DNA of 64,000 nt from Bolinopsis microptera (taxonomy: Eukaryota; Ctenophora; Tentaculata; Lobata; Bolinopsidae). Numbering within the stretch: the stretch's first letter is position 1; the number at the start of each line of letters is the position of its first letter. Below are positions 12,362 through 24,339 of this stretch, piece after piece. The notes under the pieces were generated by a model. That model saw only the letters and a list, made by a program, of their open reading frames with translations. It was not told the DNA's origin and made no database searches. The stretch covers positions 15,784,983 to 15,848,982 of the forward strand of contig NC_087077.1 of the NCBI RefSeq assembly GCF_026151205.1, read 5' to 3'. The position numbers and the translations under genes are program-made.

Positions 12362-13208
12362 ATGTCGTCTGCCAAGAATTACCTTCTATCGAAAAACGAA
12401 TTTTTTGTAAAGAACTACTGTATCGTTTGCAGTGGTATTCTTGTGGCAGTAAGTTGATACTTTGATACACTTTTGATATAAAGTTGATGCACTTTGGTCC
12501 ATTCGATGCGTGATATTCTTATTCCTTCATTGCCTCTTCAGAGGTGTGAGCTAATTATTCATGTTTTGACTTCTCAAACTACAATAATCTAGGATGTTTC
12601 ATACGGTTGTCTATGCTATGATATGGTCAGTTGGTAACAAGGATAGCAGACTTGGGAAAGTTTTCATATGATTCACCACGAAAGTCACACATTTGCTCTG
12701 TAAAAGAAAGGTATTTTGTTGTTTGATTTCAGATTTGATTATTCAATTTGATTATTCAAATTATATACTGGTGAGAATCCTTTTGGGAGGATAACCACTA
12801 ATTACCTAAAAGTAATATCTCGCTTTGATTGTTACATATGAAATATAAATAATAATTTTAACTTTTATAATATTGTGGCACAAAACTCAAAATGCACAGG
12901 TGTGCCACGAAAAAGCTTTTTATTTTACATTTCTGTTCAGGTTGAAAGAGTTGATATGCTGAGGAGTGTTAGAATGGAGATTATGATAAGAACATCACAA
13001 AGATGTATTGCACAACATTCACAGCTTCATAAAGGTCTAAATAACTGCTTTTTACTTGTAATTCTGTTTTCTTAATTATCTGTGAATACATTTGGACTTT
13101 AGATTCTAAAAAATTCGTATTTAACTGCTGCTCAATCAAAATCCTTCAGGGACCAGGAACTTTAGACACAAAGTGACATATACACGCTTTGCAACTTCGA
13201 AGGAGTAG
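12362..13208 (+). CDS. possible three-exon (or more) host gene, unrecognised
   Basis: Three codon-like blocks have splice signals. Block 1 (12362-12448, 29 codons from ATG: MSSAKNYLLSKNEFFVK..., ending CSGILVA) is followed by the strong donor GCA|GTAAGT in phase 0. Block 2 (12941-13034) follows the acceptor 'ttacatttctgttcag', encodes VERVDMLRSVRMEIMIR..., and ends AAAG|GTCTAA. Block 3 (13150-13208) follows 'aaatccttcag'; joined to block 2 it stays open for 20 codons to TAG. An intermediate exon near 12594-12636 (after 'ctacaataatctag') is possible. No family recognised. This is one of the few non-transposon candidates in the window; the exon chain is inference from splice consensus only. Confidence 0.35.
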
Positions 13209-14280
13209 ACAAGAATTTCAGCAGCAGAAAAAAGGCGGAATATCCTGTCAAGCTTCAATTCGGATTGAAAGATGAAATCAACTAAGGTTTGTCATTAAAA
13301 TAATTATGTTAGAACATATGGTTTGGCCATTATATGGTTAGAACTATGGGTGAAGCCAAGGGGTATTATTGGGAATGCCTTAATGGGCATTGGAAATCAT
13401 CTGTGAAAAAGGTCCTCATAATTACCCAAAATTATGCTGCAGTTTGATGCATGTTGCGACCACTGCACTTAAAATCAAAATGACTCGGTTTCTGATTGAA
13501 GTTAGGGGCTTAAATTGAGTAGTAAAATGATCATATTAAGTGGGGTAAAGCCTAGTTTAAACTTCCTCAGGCATCATGCTGGGCTGTCGATTTAATAGAC
13601 CAAAACCTACTTAAATTATGCTCTAGCCTGTGGTGATAATAGAGAAAATGAAAATAACTCTACTGCTGATTATAGTTAGGAATATAATCTAAACTTGGGT
13701 AACTGGATGTTCAAAATTCAGATTATTAGTGGGGTAGAGCTTGGTTTTTAAGTCCTCAGGCTTCTGGTTGTTGAGTTAATTAGCCAAACCCCATTTTTAC
13801 GCTCTTAGCTGTTCAATTTACCAGTGACTTTACTTTATACAATATGTTTCTTTTCAGATCAATCATTAGCTTAATTAGTCAAACGTGAGCATTGAAATGT
13901 TTAGAATCATTGCTGCTAAGGAAAATTATTGTTCCTAGTCAAGGGTATGACCGGTCAAAGGTCATCGCTCATTACATGTAATTGTATTGCGCAAGCGGTT
14001 TTCAATAGCGCGCCTTGAAAACTAAAATTCCATCTTCTCCTACATTTTTGAGCAATCACCTTGAAACTTTCAGGATATGTTCTAAGGACCATTTAGAAAA
14101 ATTATGTCTCATCAAAATTTTAAAATAGGCCTTTTTTTGATTATTTTATTTGAAAAGCTGATAACTTTATGGGGCAACTTTGGCTAGGAACAATATTTTC
14201 CATGGGAGCTCCTGATAGATATCATTCTATCAGGAACAGCTATAAAATCAATATTGAGAGACATTGCATACAGCTATCTG
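13209..14280. other. non-coding, nothing firm
   Basis: Two loosely similar blocks near 13500-13600 and 13720-13800 (both with 'tagtggggta.agc' followed by 'cctcaggc.tc.tg.tg..ga') suggest an old internal duplication. No gene seen. Confidence 0.35.
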
Positions 14281-14284
14281 AAAC

Positions 14285-14346
14285 ACAGGGGCCGGGGTGA
14301 AACTGTTAGCTAACTGTAACATAGATGCCGGGGTGTAACTGTCATG
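14285..14346. repeat. minisatellite, about 37-bp unit (first block)
   Basis: Contains 'ggggccggggtgaaactgtt' and 'gccggggtgtaactgt', separated by 'agctaactgtaacatag'. It is the same unit as the longer block at 15455-15690. Confidence 0.6.
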
Positions 14347-14349
14347 GGC

Positions 14350-14740
14350 GTGTGCAGCAGCCAACCTTGAAACCCTTGAGAACCTTGATTTCTGATATTT
14401 TGAATCAAAAACCTTGCAAACCTTGGATTTTCACAAAAACGCTTGAAAACCTTGAATTTCAACTATAAATTTCGCCTCCGGCAGTTTTCTTGCTTAAAAT
14501 CATATCCTTTGCCCCACCAGTCCCCTCATTTATGTTTTGAGCAATCCTAACCTAGTCCAGGTTATATTATTTCATTCATTAGTTTTGAGAAAATAGATAA
14601 AATTAACAAGTTTTCGTAGTGCAAACATACATATTCGTCTTAAAAAACCTTGAAAACCTTGAAAATGGCTATCTGAAAACCTTGAATTAAGGGTTTGAAA
14701 ACCAAGAAAACCACCTTTAAAACCTAGAATTTTAGGGAAT
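14350..14740. repeat. degenerate AAAACCTTGA-type decamer repeats
   Basis: Many copies of 'gaaaaccttga', 'aaaccttgcaaacc' and related words are clustered at 14365-14460 and 14640-14730. The 120-codon minus-strand ORF across this stretch is a by-product of the repeat. Confidence 0.5.
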
Positions 14741-15454
14741 TTGAGGGTGGGAGGCCTGGTTCGCAGGCGGGTGGCGATGTAGGCGATCGCCCCCCGCGCC
14801 GGCCCCCGCCCCTGGCTCTTTTTGAAATGCTGACCCAGAATTTTTTTTAATTGCCTTCTACAGAGCAACAAAATAATTTTATAAACAATTTTATAAACAT
14901 TTTCACAAACATTTGCGTTAATGACATGATGCAAAAGTTTTATTTTTAAACGAATATAGTAGGTTCGAATTAATTAGGCCTTGTGCATATATAATTTCCA
15001 TGGGTTGGCTGCTCCTAAATCTAGGAAGCCAATCCTCATAGTTGAGTGGGTATGATGAGGCTCAAAAGAGATTTGAGATAGGCAGATTAATATAATTGGA
15101 AAGCACTGAGGATCAGCCTCAGTCTTAATCAGAAGGGTCAAAAAACATCATTATTTCAGAATCATGGGACATCACGATCCAGTACCAAAAAGCGTACGCT
15201 AAGCCATACGGCATCTTTTCAGACTGGAGATATCCAGAATAACTTAAAACTCGTGCTATCTTTAATTTTAATTTGTCCAATGTTTTAAATTCAAAATATT
15301 ACTAATAACAAATTGTCTAATCAACTGCTGCTTTGAACCTTCTGTATTGATATCCTATTGGTTTAGTATATAATCCAGTCGAACAATTTTCCGGGGGCTG
15401 CTCGCAACGGTAACCTCAGAGCCGGCGCTTTGCCCTATCAAAAATCCTGCGCAC

Positions 15455-15690
15455 ACCTGATAACTGTTAGCTTGGTATAACACAGGGGGCAGGATGTAAC
15501 TGTTAGCTTAGTGTTACAAAGGGGGCGGGGTGTTACTGTTAGCTTATTGTAACACAGGGGCCGGGGTGTAACTGTTAGTTTAGTGTAATACAGATTACGG
15601 GGGCTAGGGTGTAACTGTTAGCTTAGTGTAACAGGAGCAGGGTGTGACTGTTAGTTTAGTAAAATACAGCTCAGGATGAGAGGGGTGTAA
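15455..15690. repeat. minisatellite, about 37-bp unit (main block)
   Basis: Five to six imperfect copies of 'taacacaggggccggggtgt' followed by 'aactgttagcttagtg'. Individual copies vary at the G-rich part (gggcagga, gggcgggg, ggctaggg). Confidence 0.75.
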
Positions 15691-15989
15691 CTTTGACATT
15701 TTGCCCTACCCAACTCATGTTGTAATTCCTTCAACTATGTTGTTATTCGTTCAGCTTTAATAGGGTCATCATATTGTTTGACTACCCCACAGAGAAGAGA
15801 TCTTTATGTCATTCCTTGGATGTCATTTTATTTGGATGTGTGCTTAAGAGGTTTATTTACATTTGTATACCTATGGAACTGTATTGTAACCATTCTGGAG
15901 ACGGGCATGGGCACGAGCATGTTACTGTTAACGAGAGTCAAAAATACCGGCAGGGCACTCAATTGTATTCCGTAAGTGTTCTGGGCGTG

Positions 15990-16290
15990 AAACATTGTTC
16001 CCAGGAGAAGGAATCTGTTGCTCCAAGTTATCCACAGGATAAGGAAACGGTTTACTGAATTATTTAATGCTTAACTGTTTTGAAGAGAACTGGTGCACTA
16101 CTGTTCTCGGGAGAAGGAAACCGTTGGTCTACTATTTTGAAGAGAACTGGTGCACTACTGTTCATGTTCTCGGGAGAAGGAAACCGTTGGTCTATTGTTT
16201 TGAGGAGAAATGGTCATGGTGCACTACTTTTCTTAGGGAGAAGAAAACTGGTGCTTTACTATTTTCAAAAGAAAGGAAGTGGTACTTTTA
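15990..16290. repeat. tandem repeat, about 57-64 bp unit
   Basis: Four degrading copies of a unit containing 'gagaaggaaaccgttggtct', then 'attttgaagagaactggtgc' and 'actactgttctcggga'. The overlapping plus-strand ORFs here (15774-16345) are repeat translations with no recognisable domain. Confidence 0.7.
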
Positions 16291-16299
16291 TTTGTCAAG

Positions 16300-17612
16300 A
16301 TTACTGGTAAAACAATGTTTAAAGTCGACAATTAGTTTTTTATGAAATTTGGATAACATTTTGGCTTTAGCCTTCAGCAGAAAAATGATCGGTTTTGTCT
16401 AGATAAAACCTAAATCTTTATCTGTTTATCTAGATAAAAGATTTCATACCGATAATGGATAGCGATAGCCTATGAACGCCTTCGAAATCCCCCAGAATGA
16501 AATCCCCCAAAGTACCCAAAAATACCCCTTGGCTTCCCCTTTAAATATTCTATCCGATTTAAAAACATTTACTGTGGCGGAAAAAGTTTCAGCTACGAAC
16601 CAGACTTTTTTATTCATTGACTGCAGTTAAATACAATCTACAATACAATGCACATTTTCATTGTGTTAATGATTCAGCAATTACTTTTACTAAATCATAT
16701 CTTTATAAAGAGCCGTACTTATTATAAATTTGTAATCCGAATTCCCTTCCTCAGCGTTCACAAATGTGGTCAATTTGACACGAACCGCTGTGTCGACAAG
16801 ATAAATCCACGCAGCAAAGACACTGGACAGTGGACAGCGACACAACTGGTTTGTCAATATTACTTACATTTGCTTCCTCTTGGCTCTTGCCCTCCATATT
16901 TGATTGGTCGCTGGATCAACCTCAGTGTCCACCTTGTCTTGATATAAAACAATCGCGGATAGAACAGAATCAGATAAACCACAATTAATCCACCTTTTTA
17001 TCCAGGTTACGAAGTTACAAAGAGTGGCAGCCAAGAAACGTGATTATCTTCTGAACAAATGGTCGCCGACGACAGCTGACATTGTGTTATTAGGATAAAA
17101 GGACTATTATTTAAAAACAAAAAATGAGTTACATTATATTGGATATTTTGAATATCAGTCAATTTTTAAGAGCCAATTACAAGACTGGCGATATCTGCAG
17201 AACGTATAATATTTAAAGTTTGACATTTTGAGATTCGGAACTTCTGTGTACTTCTTTATAAATAACATTCACTTTGAAAATTGAAATATAAAAGCGTTTT
17301 CGTTAAAGCATTACAAAATATCAAAAGACTGAAAATTAGCTTCGCAACGAGCAAGAATGTCGTATTATTATCATCGGCCTCGGATTGGTTTTTACACTAT
17401 ATCCTCAAATCATGGCATATAATACAGAAACTGATTATGACAGCATAGTTGGTTGTCGGATTGGTTGAAACTTAAATGCCCTCATATTATTTCATATAAT
17501 TTGATTGTTATTTTAATTTGTATTCCATCATTTGGGTTACTGTATCGGAAGTAATGAATAGATGGAAAGTGGCTTGTATCTGATTTACAAAAAGAAGTAT
17601 AATTCATGCAGT
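16300..17612. other. non-coding, nothing recognised
   Basis: AT-rich DNA with a 99-codon ORF at 16648-16947 that shows no family features. Confidence 0.35.
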
Positions 17613-17616
17613 CAGG

Positions 17617-18310
17617 TGTAACTACCAGATTAATGAGTTAAACTTGCTCCGGTAGTCAGTGCTTTCAAATTAGGACTTCAATGCGTTGTGTACTTTTAGT
17701 TGGTTTGGACTCGGAAATGAAACTCGGGAAATTTAGGAAACAATGGTAAAACGAAACTAGCGGTGTTGGTTGACTATTTAAATATAACTTTAACGATTCG
17801 ACAAAAAGAGACAGTTTTCTCAAGGCGCCGGGCGTTTTTATAGTCCCCTTAATTGTCGGCACTCCCTAGGCGTGTCGGCCGATGAGCTTTCTCGTGTAAA
17901 CAAACGTGACGCATTTCCGGTGGTGGTTTTAGCTAGATGGTGTAGTCACTGATCTAGCCCTTCAGGAATCACTATTTGATATCCATGGTTACTCATAGAT
18001 GATCTTAGTTCATTTAATGAAACCATAGTGTGACGTCCTTCTGGCAGTAATTATCAAACCACAACTCCCTACCGAAAACCACCGAACGTATAATTATGGA
18101 GTAAAGTCAGAACTCTAGAGCTTGCGGTGATGCTCATCGATTAATTGCAAACGAAATTACTAATTTAGACCGTGGCCTTCTAGGTCAATAGTAATATCCG
18201 GTCGTAATGATTATTGGACGCAGACTGTCTAATTTATGGTTGCCAGGCAGGTGCAAACAATAACAGTAGTTGATATGATGGGACTATAATTGTAGGGTTG
18301 GGGCCCTACA
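17617..18310 (-). repeat. 3' LTR (694 bp)
   Basis: On the minus strand the LTR begins TGTAGGGCCCCAACCCTACA (itself a terminal palindrome) and ends ...GGTAGTTACA, giving the TG...CA ends. A TATA-like stretch (tatatttaaatag, minus) lies at about 17775-17788. The small 65-codon ORF inside is identical in both LTRs and is not a gene. Confidence 0.93.
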
Positions 18311-18326
18311 AACTCCACCCTCCTTT
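18311..18326 (-). other. polypurine tract
   Basis: Immediately upstream of the 3' LTR on the minus strand: AAAGGAGGGTGGAGTT, 13 of 16 purines. It is the expected primer site for plus-strand DNA synthesis in reverse transcription. Confidence 0.75.
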
Positions 18327-21016
18327 AGAAAACTGTTGTGATTAAATATACGTTTTTAAAATACTGATCTTTTCCAGTTTGAATTACAACTAATACATAA
18401 AATAATGCAATTTTTCTCGGTCTTTTGAAAATAAAATCTCGTACTAAAATTTAAAAATGATGCTGTTGATTTGATTGTGGGAGTAATTTACTCTACAATC
18501 TATAGTAATTAGTTTCAAAAATACACATAACATTTAAATAACATACACATTTATTTTTTTAAACTTTAATCCTTTTATCACAATATTTATAATACACTCT
18601 GTTATATGATTGTATATTACTTTCATAATATAGTATAATGTTTCATATACATTTCACACTTACACATAATCTATATTTTTTTTTATAACTCATTAAATGA
18701 TGTTTTCTTTAGACATATATTTTTATTTGGTATTTACGAAAATAATAACCTACGTTTACATAATAATCTGTTTTCACACAAATTTTAATTTCCCTAAAAT
18801 TTAAATATACACACCTTAAAAAACGAATTTAGATTACACTATATTTACTTAATTATTTACATAATACTATAATATCCTACGTTTATGTAATAATCTGCTA
18901 ATTTTACATAAACTAAATTGCACTAAAATTATTATACTTATTAAAATCACTTTAACTAATTTACATTAAACTTAGAATAATATGAACAAATTAGTTTGTA
19001 TAACTGTAATGACATCTTACATCATATGGTCGGACGAGCTATTGTTTGTAAAAGTCCTCATCTTCCTGGTCATTGTCACACCGTGAGGGGTGACTGTTGT
19101 TCTTTGGGTCGTGAATCCGCAAAACTGACAACAGGAGAGTGAGGTGACAATCCAGCTTTTTGAGAAGTTGATACCGTCTGTGTCGTCATCTTTTGGAGAG
19201 TACATAGTCACGTTTTACCGCGACGTCGCTCGCATGTGTACAAAGTACACGGACTCTAAGGTCTTTATTTGCTACAGGTACCAAATTGTTATGCCATGAC
19301 TACAGTGTGATCGTGAATGATGTATGACTGAGCAAATGAGTGCAGTTTAAACTCGTTTGCATTTGGAACCTGAGCTCTGACTGACATAAACTTCTTCTTC
19401 TGTTCATTTAATGGGGAAACTGGTTGTCTTATAATATTCCAATAGCATCGTGATGGACCTTCATGGAGCCAAGAGAATGCTTCTAATAATTTGTAAGATG
19501 AACGTTTCATCTTCCTATGCTCCTGAATTAACTTCGTATTGTCTACAAACTTCAGTATCTTCTCTTTTCAATGATATGTACTTTTGACTGGGTTATGGTA
19601 TGACTTCTCACAGAAACCTACATGAACCTACATGATAAGTTTGCAATGACATCCACTTGATTGGACAATTGAACTATAAATCCAATATTGGTACAATCTG
19701 CACAAATTTCGGTGTGCGATTTCACAGCTATCATTATGATCAGGTTACTTCAATAATGTTAAATCTTTCAATGATTGTTCGTTTCATCAATCATGGCAGT
19801 GTAACAATCCATTGCCATGATAATAATCATGTTTGAGACGGTCCCGTAGGACAATGTGGTCTATCTTCGTTGGAATCATCAACGTAACAGCCTCTTCATC
19901 AGGCTCATGTGTGGGGTCTTAAATTAAATTGGTCGACCGCCGACCCGCATTTGTTATTGCGATGTGATAATGTGGCAACTTCGGCTCCTGGGTAGTTGCT
20001 GTACCCAACTCTGCTTTGCGCATGTCCGAAACATTATCTAGTAGATGCATCTACTGGTCGGCCCAGCTTAATGTAGCTGAAATATTTAATTCGGCATACT
20101 GCAGTACCCATTTTTCCTTCTTTAGACCTGATCAGGTGTGATTTTACCCTAGATTCATTAAGCACATAATGATAGCCTAGCACACGTACCCTTAGTTCTA
20201 AATTCTCTGATTTATATCAGTCTGTTTCTCCAATTGCCATTACTTTCGGGGAGTTTGATTGCTCAGATCAGAACTCCTAGCTGGCTCCGACTTAGCCCGA
20301 CTTTTACTTTTAACTGATTTGCTGATCCGCTTTAGAATATCAGATGAGCTCCATGGCCCGTTTTTAAAAAATTGTAACGTCCACAATAAAATGAACACTA
20401 ACTGGCACAACTATCTCAGCTCTCACAGAGTTGGAACTAACGCATTATCTGCTGTCGTGATTCCATGAATAATCTTTCAGGAACGGCCAATGCTCCGGAT
20501 GTTCCTGTGAGCCTGTTGTCTGTTTTGGCCAAACTCATGCAAACTATCTAGGGTATTGCGGGATCCGGGCAATTTACCATTATAAGATTATATGCTCTTT
20601 CTCCTCGACTAATGAGATCGAATATGGAGAACGAAAGCAAAGTTGCAATGATGTTAACCAATTATTAACCACAAGCACACATGGAGCTCTGACAGTGACG
20701 GGCAATTAGTTGTTCCAGACTGTGCGGAAGTTCTGTTGTTTTGTAAAGGAGTTGTGCCATAAGTTTTGTAACATGGTGATATCAAGAATTACATTGGAGC
20801 ACATTGGCATCTTGGTGACGTGGCAACTTACGTATATAGCTTCAAAGTTCAAGATATCATAATATGGCAAGCGTCTAGTAAAATATGTGTACTTTCGCTT
20901 TCCACTAGCGAGTACACGTTGTGGTTCAATGGCAACACAACCTGCACGTATACTTTCGCGTGCTGTGGTTGACCGGTGTGAACCTGTTTTCACATCATGA
21001 TTTTCCTTGGAGGTGC
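18327..21016 (-). other. LTR element internal region without pol
   Basis: About 2.7 kb between gag and the PPT. The PPT-proximal part (18340-19010) is very AT-rich and non-coding. Farther up, short open stretches exist on the minus strand: 20993-20706 (95 codons, starting 23 bp after the gag stop), 19510-19289, and about 20215-20045. The last reads like coding sequence (VLGYHYVLNESRVKSHL). None contains a protease DxG, an RT YxDD or an integrase HHCC/DDE motif. I infer that pol was replaced or largely deleted. Confidence 0.6.
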
Positions 21017-22414
21017 TTAGTAGTTTTCCAACCTGGCCTCTTCTTCAATAAACTCTTCATCGTCAGTCAGAAAAACCTGCCTTTCATCAAAGTATGGTGA
21101 GTAATTCATGGCATGCTCTTCCACTTCGTCTAGAACTGTACTAACAGGTTCCGGAGGTTGGTTAAATCTTACACGCTTTCCTCTATCGATGGCCTGACTT
21201 CTTGACACAGCACAAGACGTGTGTCCAGTATCTTCTGATGGACTCCGATTACAAATAACTGATTCTTCGTCAAATTCGTTGGAGCGTGGTTGGTTGTAAT
21301 AACGATCCTGTTCCTTGTCGTCTCTCTCTTTCTTAAAACAGTTTTTTATCGTGTGGTTGTTGCCCTGACAATAAGTGCAACCTTCTATTGGGAATCTGCA
21401 GTCCTTTATCAGATGACCAGGCATACCACAATTGTGACACTTCCGATGGTCCGGTTCCGGCCAGTCTTTCTTAACCCGGCCTACTTCACGACAAGCCCAG
21501 CACTTATTTTGAAATGGCTGAAAATGAGGGGTTTCCTTCTCCTCGATTGTTAAGAGTCCCGCTGCATCATTTAATGAATCTAAGTTGGTTACTTTCGCTT
21601 TGATCTTTCCTAGGATTTTTTCTAGTTTAGAGCTCTCCAGCAAAGCTGTGTCATATGTGAGCTTGCTTTTCTGCAACAGGCAAAACATCATTTGTTGGGA
21701 CTTAAGACCGTTTATAAAAGCGTCCTTCATCAACTTATCCGTAGTTTCACCAGCCATGAACTTGCAAGCCGATATCATTTGTGCTGTTTTCTCCAGCCGG
21801 TCTGCAAAGTCCTGAGTCGTCTCCGACCCAGTTTGCTTCACGGCAAACAGCTCATCTATAGAGCTTTCCGTGTCGTATGTTGGATCCAGTTTCTGGATGA
21901 CCTTCTCCTTGACAGACTCCCAGTCTGCAAGCTGTTTACCTGTTAGCTTGAGAGACAGGACTCTGTTCAGACTTCGGTTGTCTAAAAACGTGCAAAAGAC
22001 CTGAAATGCCTGTTCACTTTGTAATCCGGTGATCATCTTATAGTTATCGAAACTCTTTAAGTAATCGTGAATGTCATCACCGTAACTATATTCATTAGGC
22101 TTCCTACCCCTGAACATACTGTTAGGGGTCCTTGCTGGCAGAGCATTCAGTGATTGAGGTTGTTGGTGCCGACGGTTGTACTCGGCTGTCCAAGATAGGT
22201 ATCCCTTTTCGCCTAATGGTTGCTGATACATGCCGGGACGCCTATCCCCCTCATTCAGTTGGTCGACCTGTTCTGTATTTGAGAACATTTTCAGTCGAAG
22301 AGCTGGTCGATTGGTTGCCTCAGCTGTGTTGGTATTATGGTCCTGTTCCGTCTCTAATGGATTTTGAATGGGAGAATCCACATCAAGCGAGTGGTGTGAC
22401 GAATGATGTGACAT
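21017..22414 (-). CDS. gag: Gag polyprotein of the LTR retrotransposon
   Basis: An intact 465-residue ORF. Residues about 100-290 form the capsid-like region of Ty3/Gypsy Gag, with 'KPNEYSYGDDIHDYLKSF', 'ADWESVKEKV' and 'TTQDFADRLEKTAQ' matching the usual 'F..G.D...W...F' and 'F..RL' blocks. Three zinc knuckles follow. The first is degenerate (CWACREVGRVKKDW, with the H and last C replaced by R and W). The second (CHNCGMPGHLIKDC) and third (CTYCQGNNHTIKNC) are perfect CX2CX4HX4C. A charged, acidic tail follows. The protein would assemble retrotransposon particles and bind RNA through the knuckles. The ATG at 22414 leaves a leader of about 87 nt after the PBS. An open gag with no pol argues for selection on Gag or very recent loss of pol. 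Confidence 0.92.
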   Translation of the reverse strand: MSHHSSHHSLDVDSPIQNPLETEQDHNTNTAEATNRPALRLKMFSNTEQVDQLNEGDRRPGMYQQPLGEKGYLSWTAEYNRRHQQPQSLNALPARTPNSMFRGRKPNEYSYGDDIHDYLKSFDNYKMITGLQSEQAFQVFCTFLDNRSLNRVLSLKLTGKQLADWESVKEKVIQKLDPTYDTESSIDELFAVKQTGSETTQDFADRLEKTAQMISACKFMAGETTDKLMKDAFINGLKSQQMMFCLLQKSKLTYDTALLESSKLEKILGKIKAKVTNLDSLNDAAGLLTIEEKETPHFQPFQNKCWACREVGRVKKDWPEPDHRKCHNCGMPGHLIKDCRFPIEGCTYCQGNNHTIKNCFKKERDDKEQDRYYNQPRSNEFDEESVICNRSPSEDTGHTSCAVSRSQAIDRGKRVRFNQPPEPVSTVLDEVEEHAMNYSPYFDERQVFLTDDEEFIEEEARLENY

Positions 22415-22501
22415 GGCTATACAATTTGGTATGTAACAAAATTAATGCTCAACTGGAGAAAGGTGCTTTGGTACCTGTGTGTTGGTTGTTGCAGTAAAGG
22501 T

Positions 22502-22519
22502 TCTTCGGTCGCAGCACCA
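22502..22519 (-). other. primer-binding site
   Basis: Three bases inside the 5' LTR, the minus strand reads TGGTGCTGCGACCGAAG, starting with the TGG expected to pair with a tRNA CCA end. Which tRNA it matches could not be decided by eye. Confidence 0.7.
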
Positions 22520-22522
22520 CTT

Positions 22523-23216
22523 TGTAACTACCAGATTAATGAGTTAAACTTGCTCCGGTAGTCAGTGCTTTCAAATTAGGACTTCAATGCGTTGTGTACT
22601 TTTAGTTGGTTTGGACTCGGAAATGAAACTCGGGAAATTTAGGAAACAATGGTAAAACGAAACTAGCGGTGTTGGTTGACTATTTAAATATAACTTTAAC
22701 GATTCGACAAAAAGAGACAGTTTTCTCAAGGCGCCGGGCGTTTTTATAGTCCCCTTAATTGTCGGCACTCCCTAGGCGTGTCGGCCGATGAGCTTTCTCG
22801 TGTAAACAAACGTGACGCATTTCCGGTGGTGGTTTTAGCTAGATGGTGTAGTCACTGATCTAGCCCTTCAGGAATCACTATTTGATATCCATGGTTACTC
22901 ATAGATGATCTTAGTTCATTTAATGAAACCATAGTGTGACGTCCTTCTGGCAGTAATTATCAAACCACAACTCCCTACCGAAAACCACCGAACGTATAAT
23001 TATGGAGTAAAGTCAGAACTCTAGAGCTTGCGGTGATGCTCATCGATTAATTGCAAACGAAATTACTAATTTAGACCGTGGCCTTCTAGGTCAATAGTAA
23101 TATCCGGTCGTAATGATTATTGGACGCAGACTGTCTAATTTATGGTTGCCAGGCAGGTGCAAACAATAACAGTAGTTGATATGATGGGACTATATTTGTA
23201 GGGTTGGGGCCCTACA
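22523..23216 (-). repeat. 5' LTR (694 bp)
   Basis: Same length as the left LTR, with one visible difference near its U3 end (tatattt here versus tataatt at 18286-18292 on the plus strand). It carries the element's presumed promoter; the TATA-like stretch is at about 22681-22694. Confidence 0.93.
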
Positions 23217-23404
23217 CAGGTATTTGAAACCGTGTTACTATTTCAACGGTGACTGGCGGCCACTTTCTGTCGCAATTTTTGCCGCACTCATGAATCCCGG
23301 ATTTTGGCACATTGAGACAAATTTGGGACAGAAATTTGAGGCAATAGGTATGCCAGGGCTGACTTGTAATCGATCTGGCATGGTAGAGAGGGTACCGGGT
23401 CTGT

Positions 23405-24070
23405 TGGCTTAACTGGACGCTTGGCCTAACTTGACTAATGGCCTAACAAGTAATAGTATACTGAACAAACGGACGGATGGCCTATTCCTAACTTAGGGCA
23501 GATTTTAGGCCGATAGTCTACTTGAGGTCACCTGGCCTAACTGCATGAGTGATGTGACCCGTAAGTGCACTGTATTGCTCTTAACATGAGCTGACAGGGC
23601 ATGCTATATCCTAGCTCGATGACATGGACCAAATTAATTAGTCAAGTACATATTATATAAGTATATAGCCGTTGAGGAAAGGGTCCTTTTGGATCCAGCG
23701 CAGCGTCCAGAAATATTGGTGATCCCCCTGAAAACAGCTGATTCCCTTGTGTATGTGTAAGCTAACGAGCTGCTTATGGATGAGAGATATAGGCATGGAT
23801 CACGTCAGCATGGCCACTTACTCGTCGAAGCACGTCATCGGGCTCATATAGCATGCTTTGTCAGCTCATGGTGAGTAAAACGGTGCACGTACGGGTCTCA
23901 TCACACTGTAGCCCGTCAGTCCAGTTAGGCCAAGCGACTAAAGGTGGACTGTTGGTCTGTTAAACTTCAATTTAAAGTAGTATTAGACCCCAAACGGTCG
24001 CCTGAACTAACTGGTCTTATGGCCTAATTCATGGATTTAGGCGCTAGTCCAGTTAGGCAAAGAGACCTAG
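23405..24070. mobile_element. foldback (inverted-repeat) element
   Basis: Long imperfect inverted arms. The left arm 23546-23625 (gtgatgtgacccgtaagtgc...catgagctgacagggcatgc) pairs with the right arm 23832-23910. Farther out, 'ctggacgcttggcctaac' (23413-23430) pairs with 'gttaggccaagcgact' (23924-23939). 'ggcctaa' words recur throughout. No ORF. Class unknown. Confidence 0.55.
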
Positions 24071-24339
24071 AATCATTCAAAACTGGCTGGAAAGGTTAGT
24101 TCATATGCCACCTATCATACCAAAGCAAATTCAACTCAGTTTATAAACAAAATAAAGGATATCGGGCCTTAAAAATTGACAAATTTTTTTCGAAAACTAG
24201 GCCAAAATTTCGGATTAATTCTCTGCGCGCGGAAACCGAACCTGTATTTTATAAATAAACGTGATAATGACAACAATTTACGTGGCATTATTTGCGCGAC
24301 GCAAAATTTATAAACCCTCATTATAATGGGGGTTAAACT

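Larger units (their letters stand above)
17613..23220 (-). mobile_element. complete gag-only LTR retrotransposon
   Basis: The element runs on the minus strand between CAGG target duplications (17613-17616 and 23217-23220). Two 694-bp LTRs (17617-18310 and 22523-23216) differ at one base that I could find, so insertion is recent. The expected order for minus orientation is seen: 5' LTR on the right, primer-binding site, gag, a 2.7-kb stretch, polypurine tract, 3' LTR on the left. No protease, reverse transcriptase, RNase H or integrase motif was found internally. It therefore resembles non-autonomous gag-bearing elements that rely on a partner's pol. Confidence 0.9.

Noticed and set aside
20706-20993. 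95-codon ORF right after gag as a protease
   Set aside because: No D-T/S-G active-site motif or RT sequence; kept only as an unassigned part of the internal region.
21290-22497. Plus-strand ORFs opposite gag
   Set aside because: Shadows of the gag reading frame on the other strand.
17665-22768. Identical 65-codon ORFs at 17665-17862 and 22571-22768
   Set aside because: Both lie inside the LTRs; identity comes from LTR duplication and no protein family is evident.
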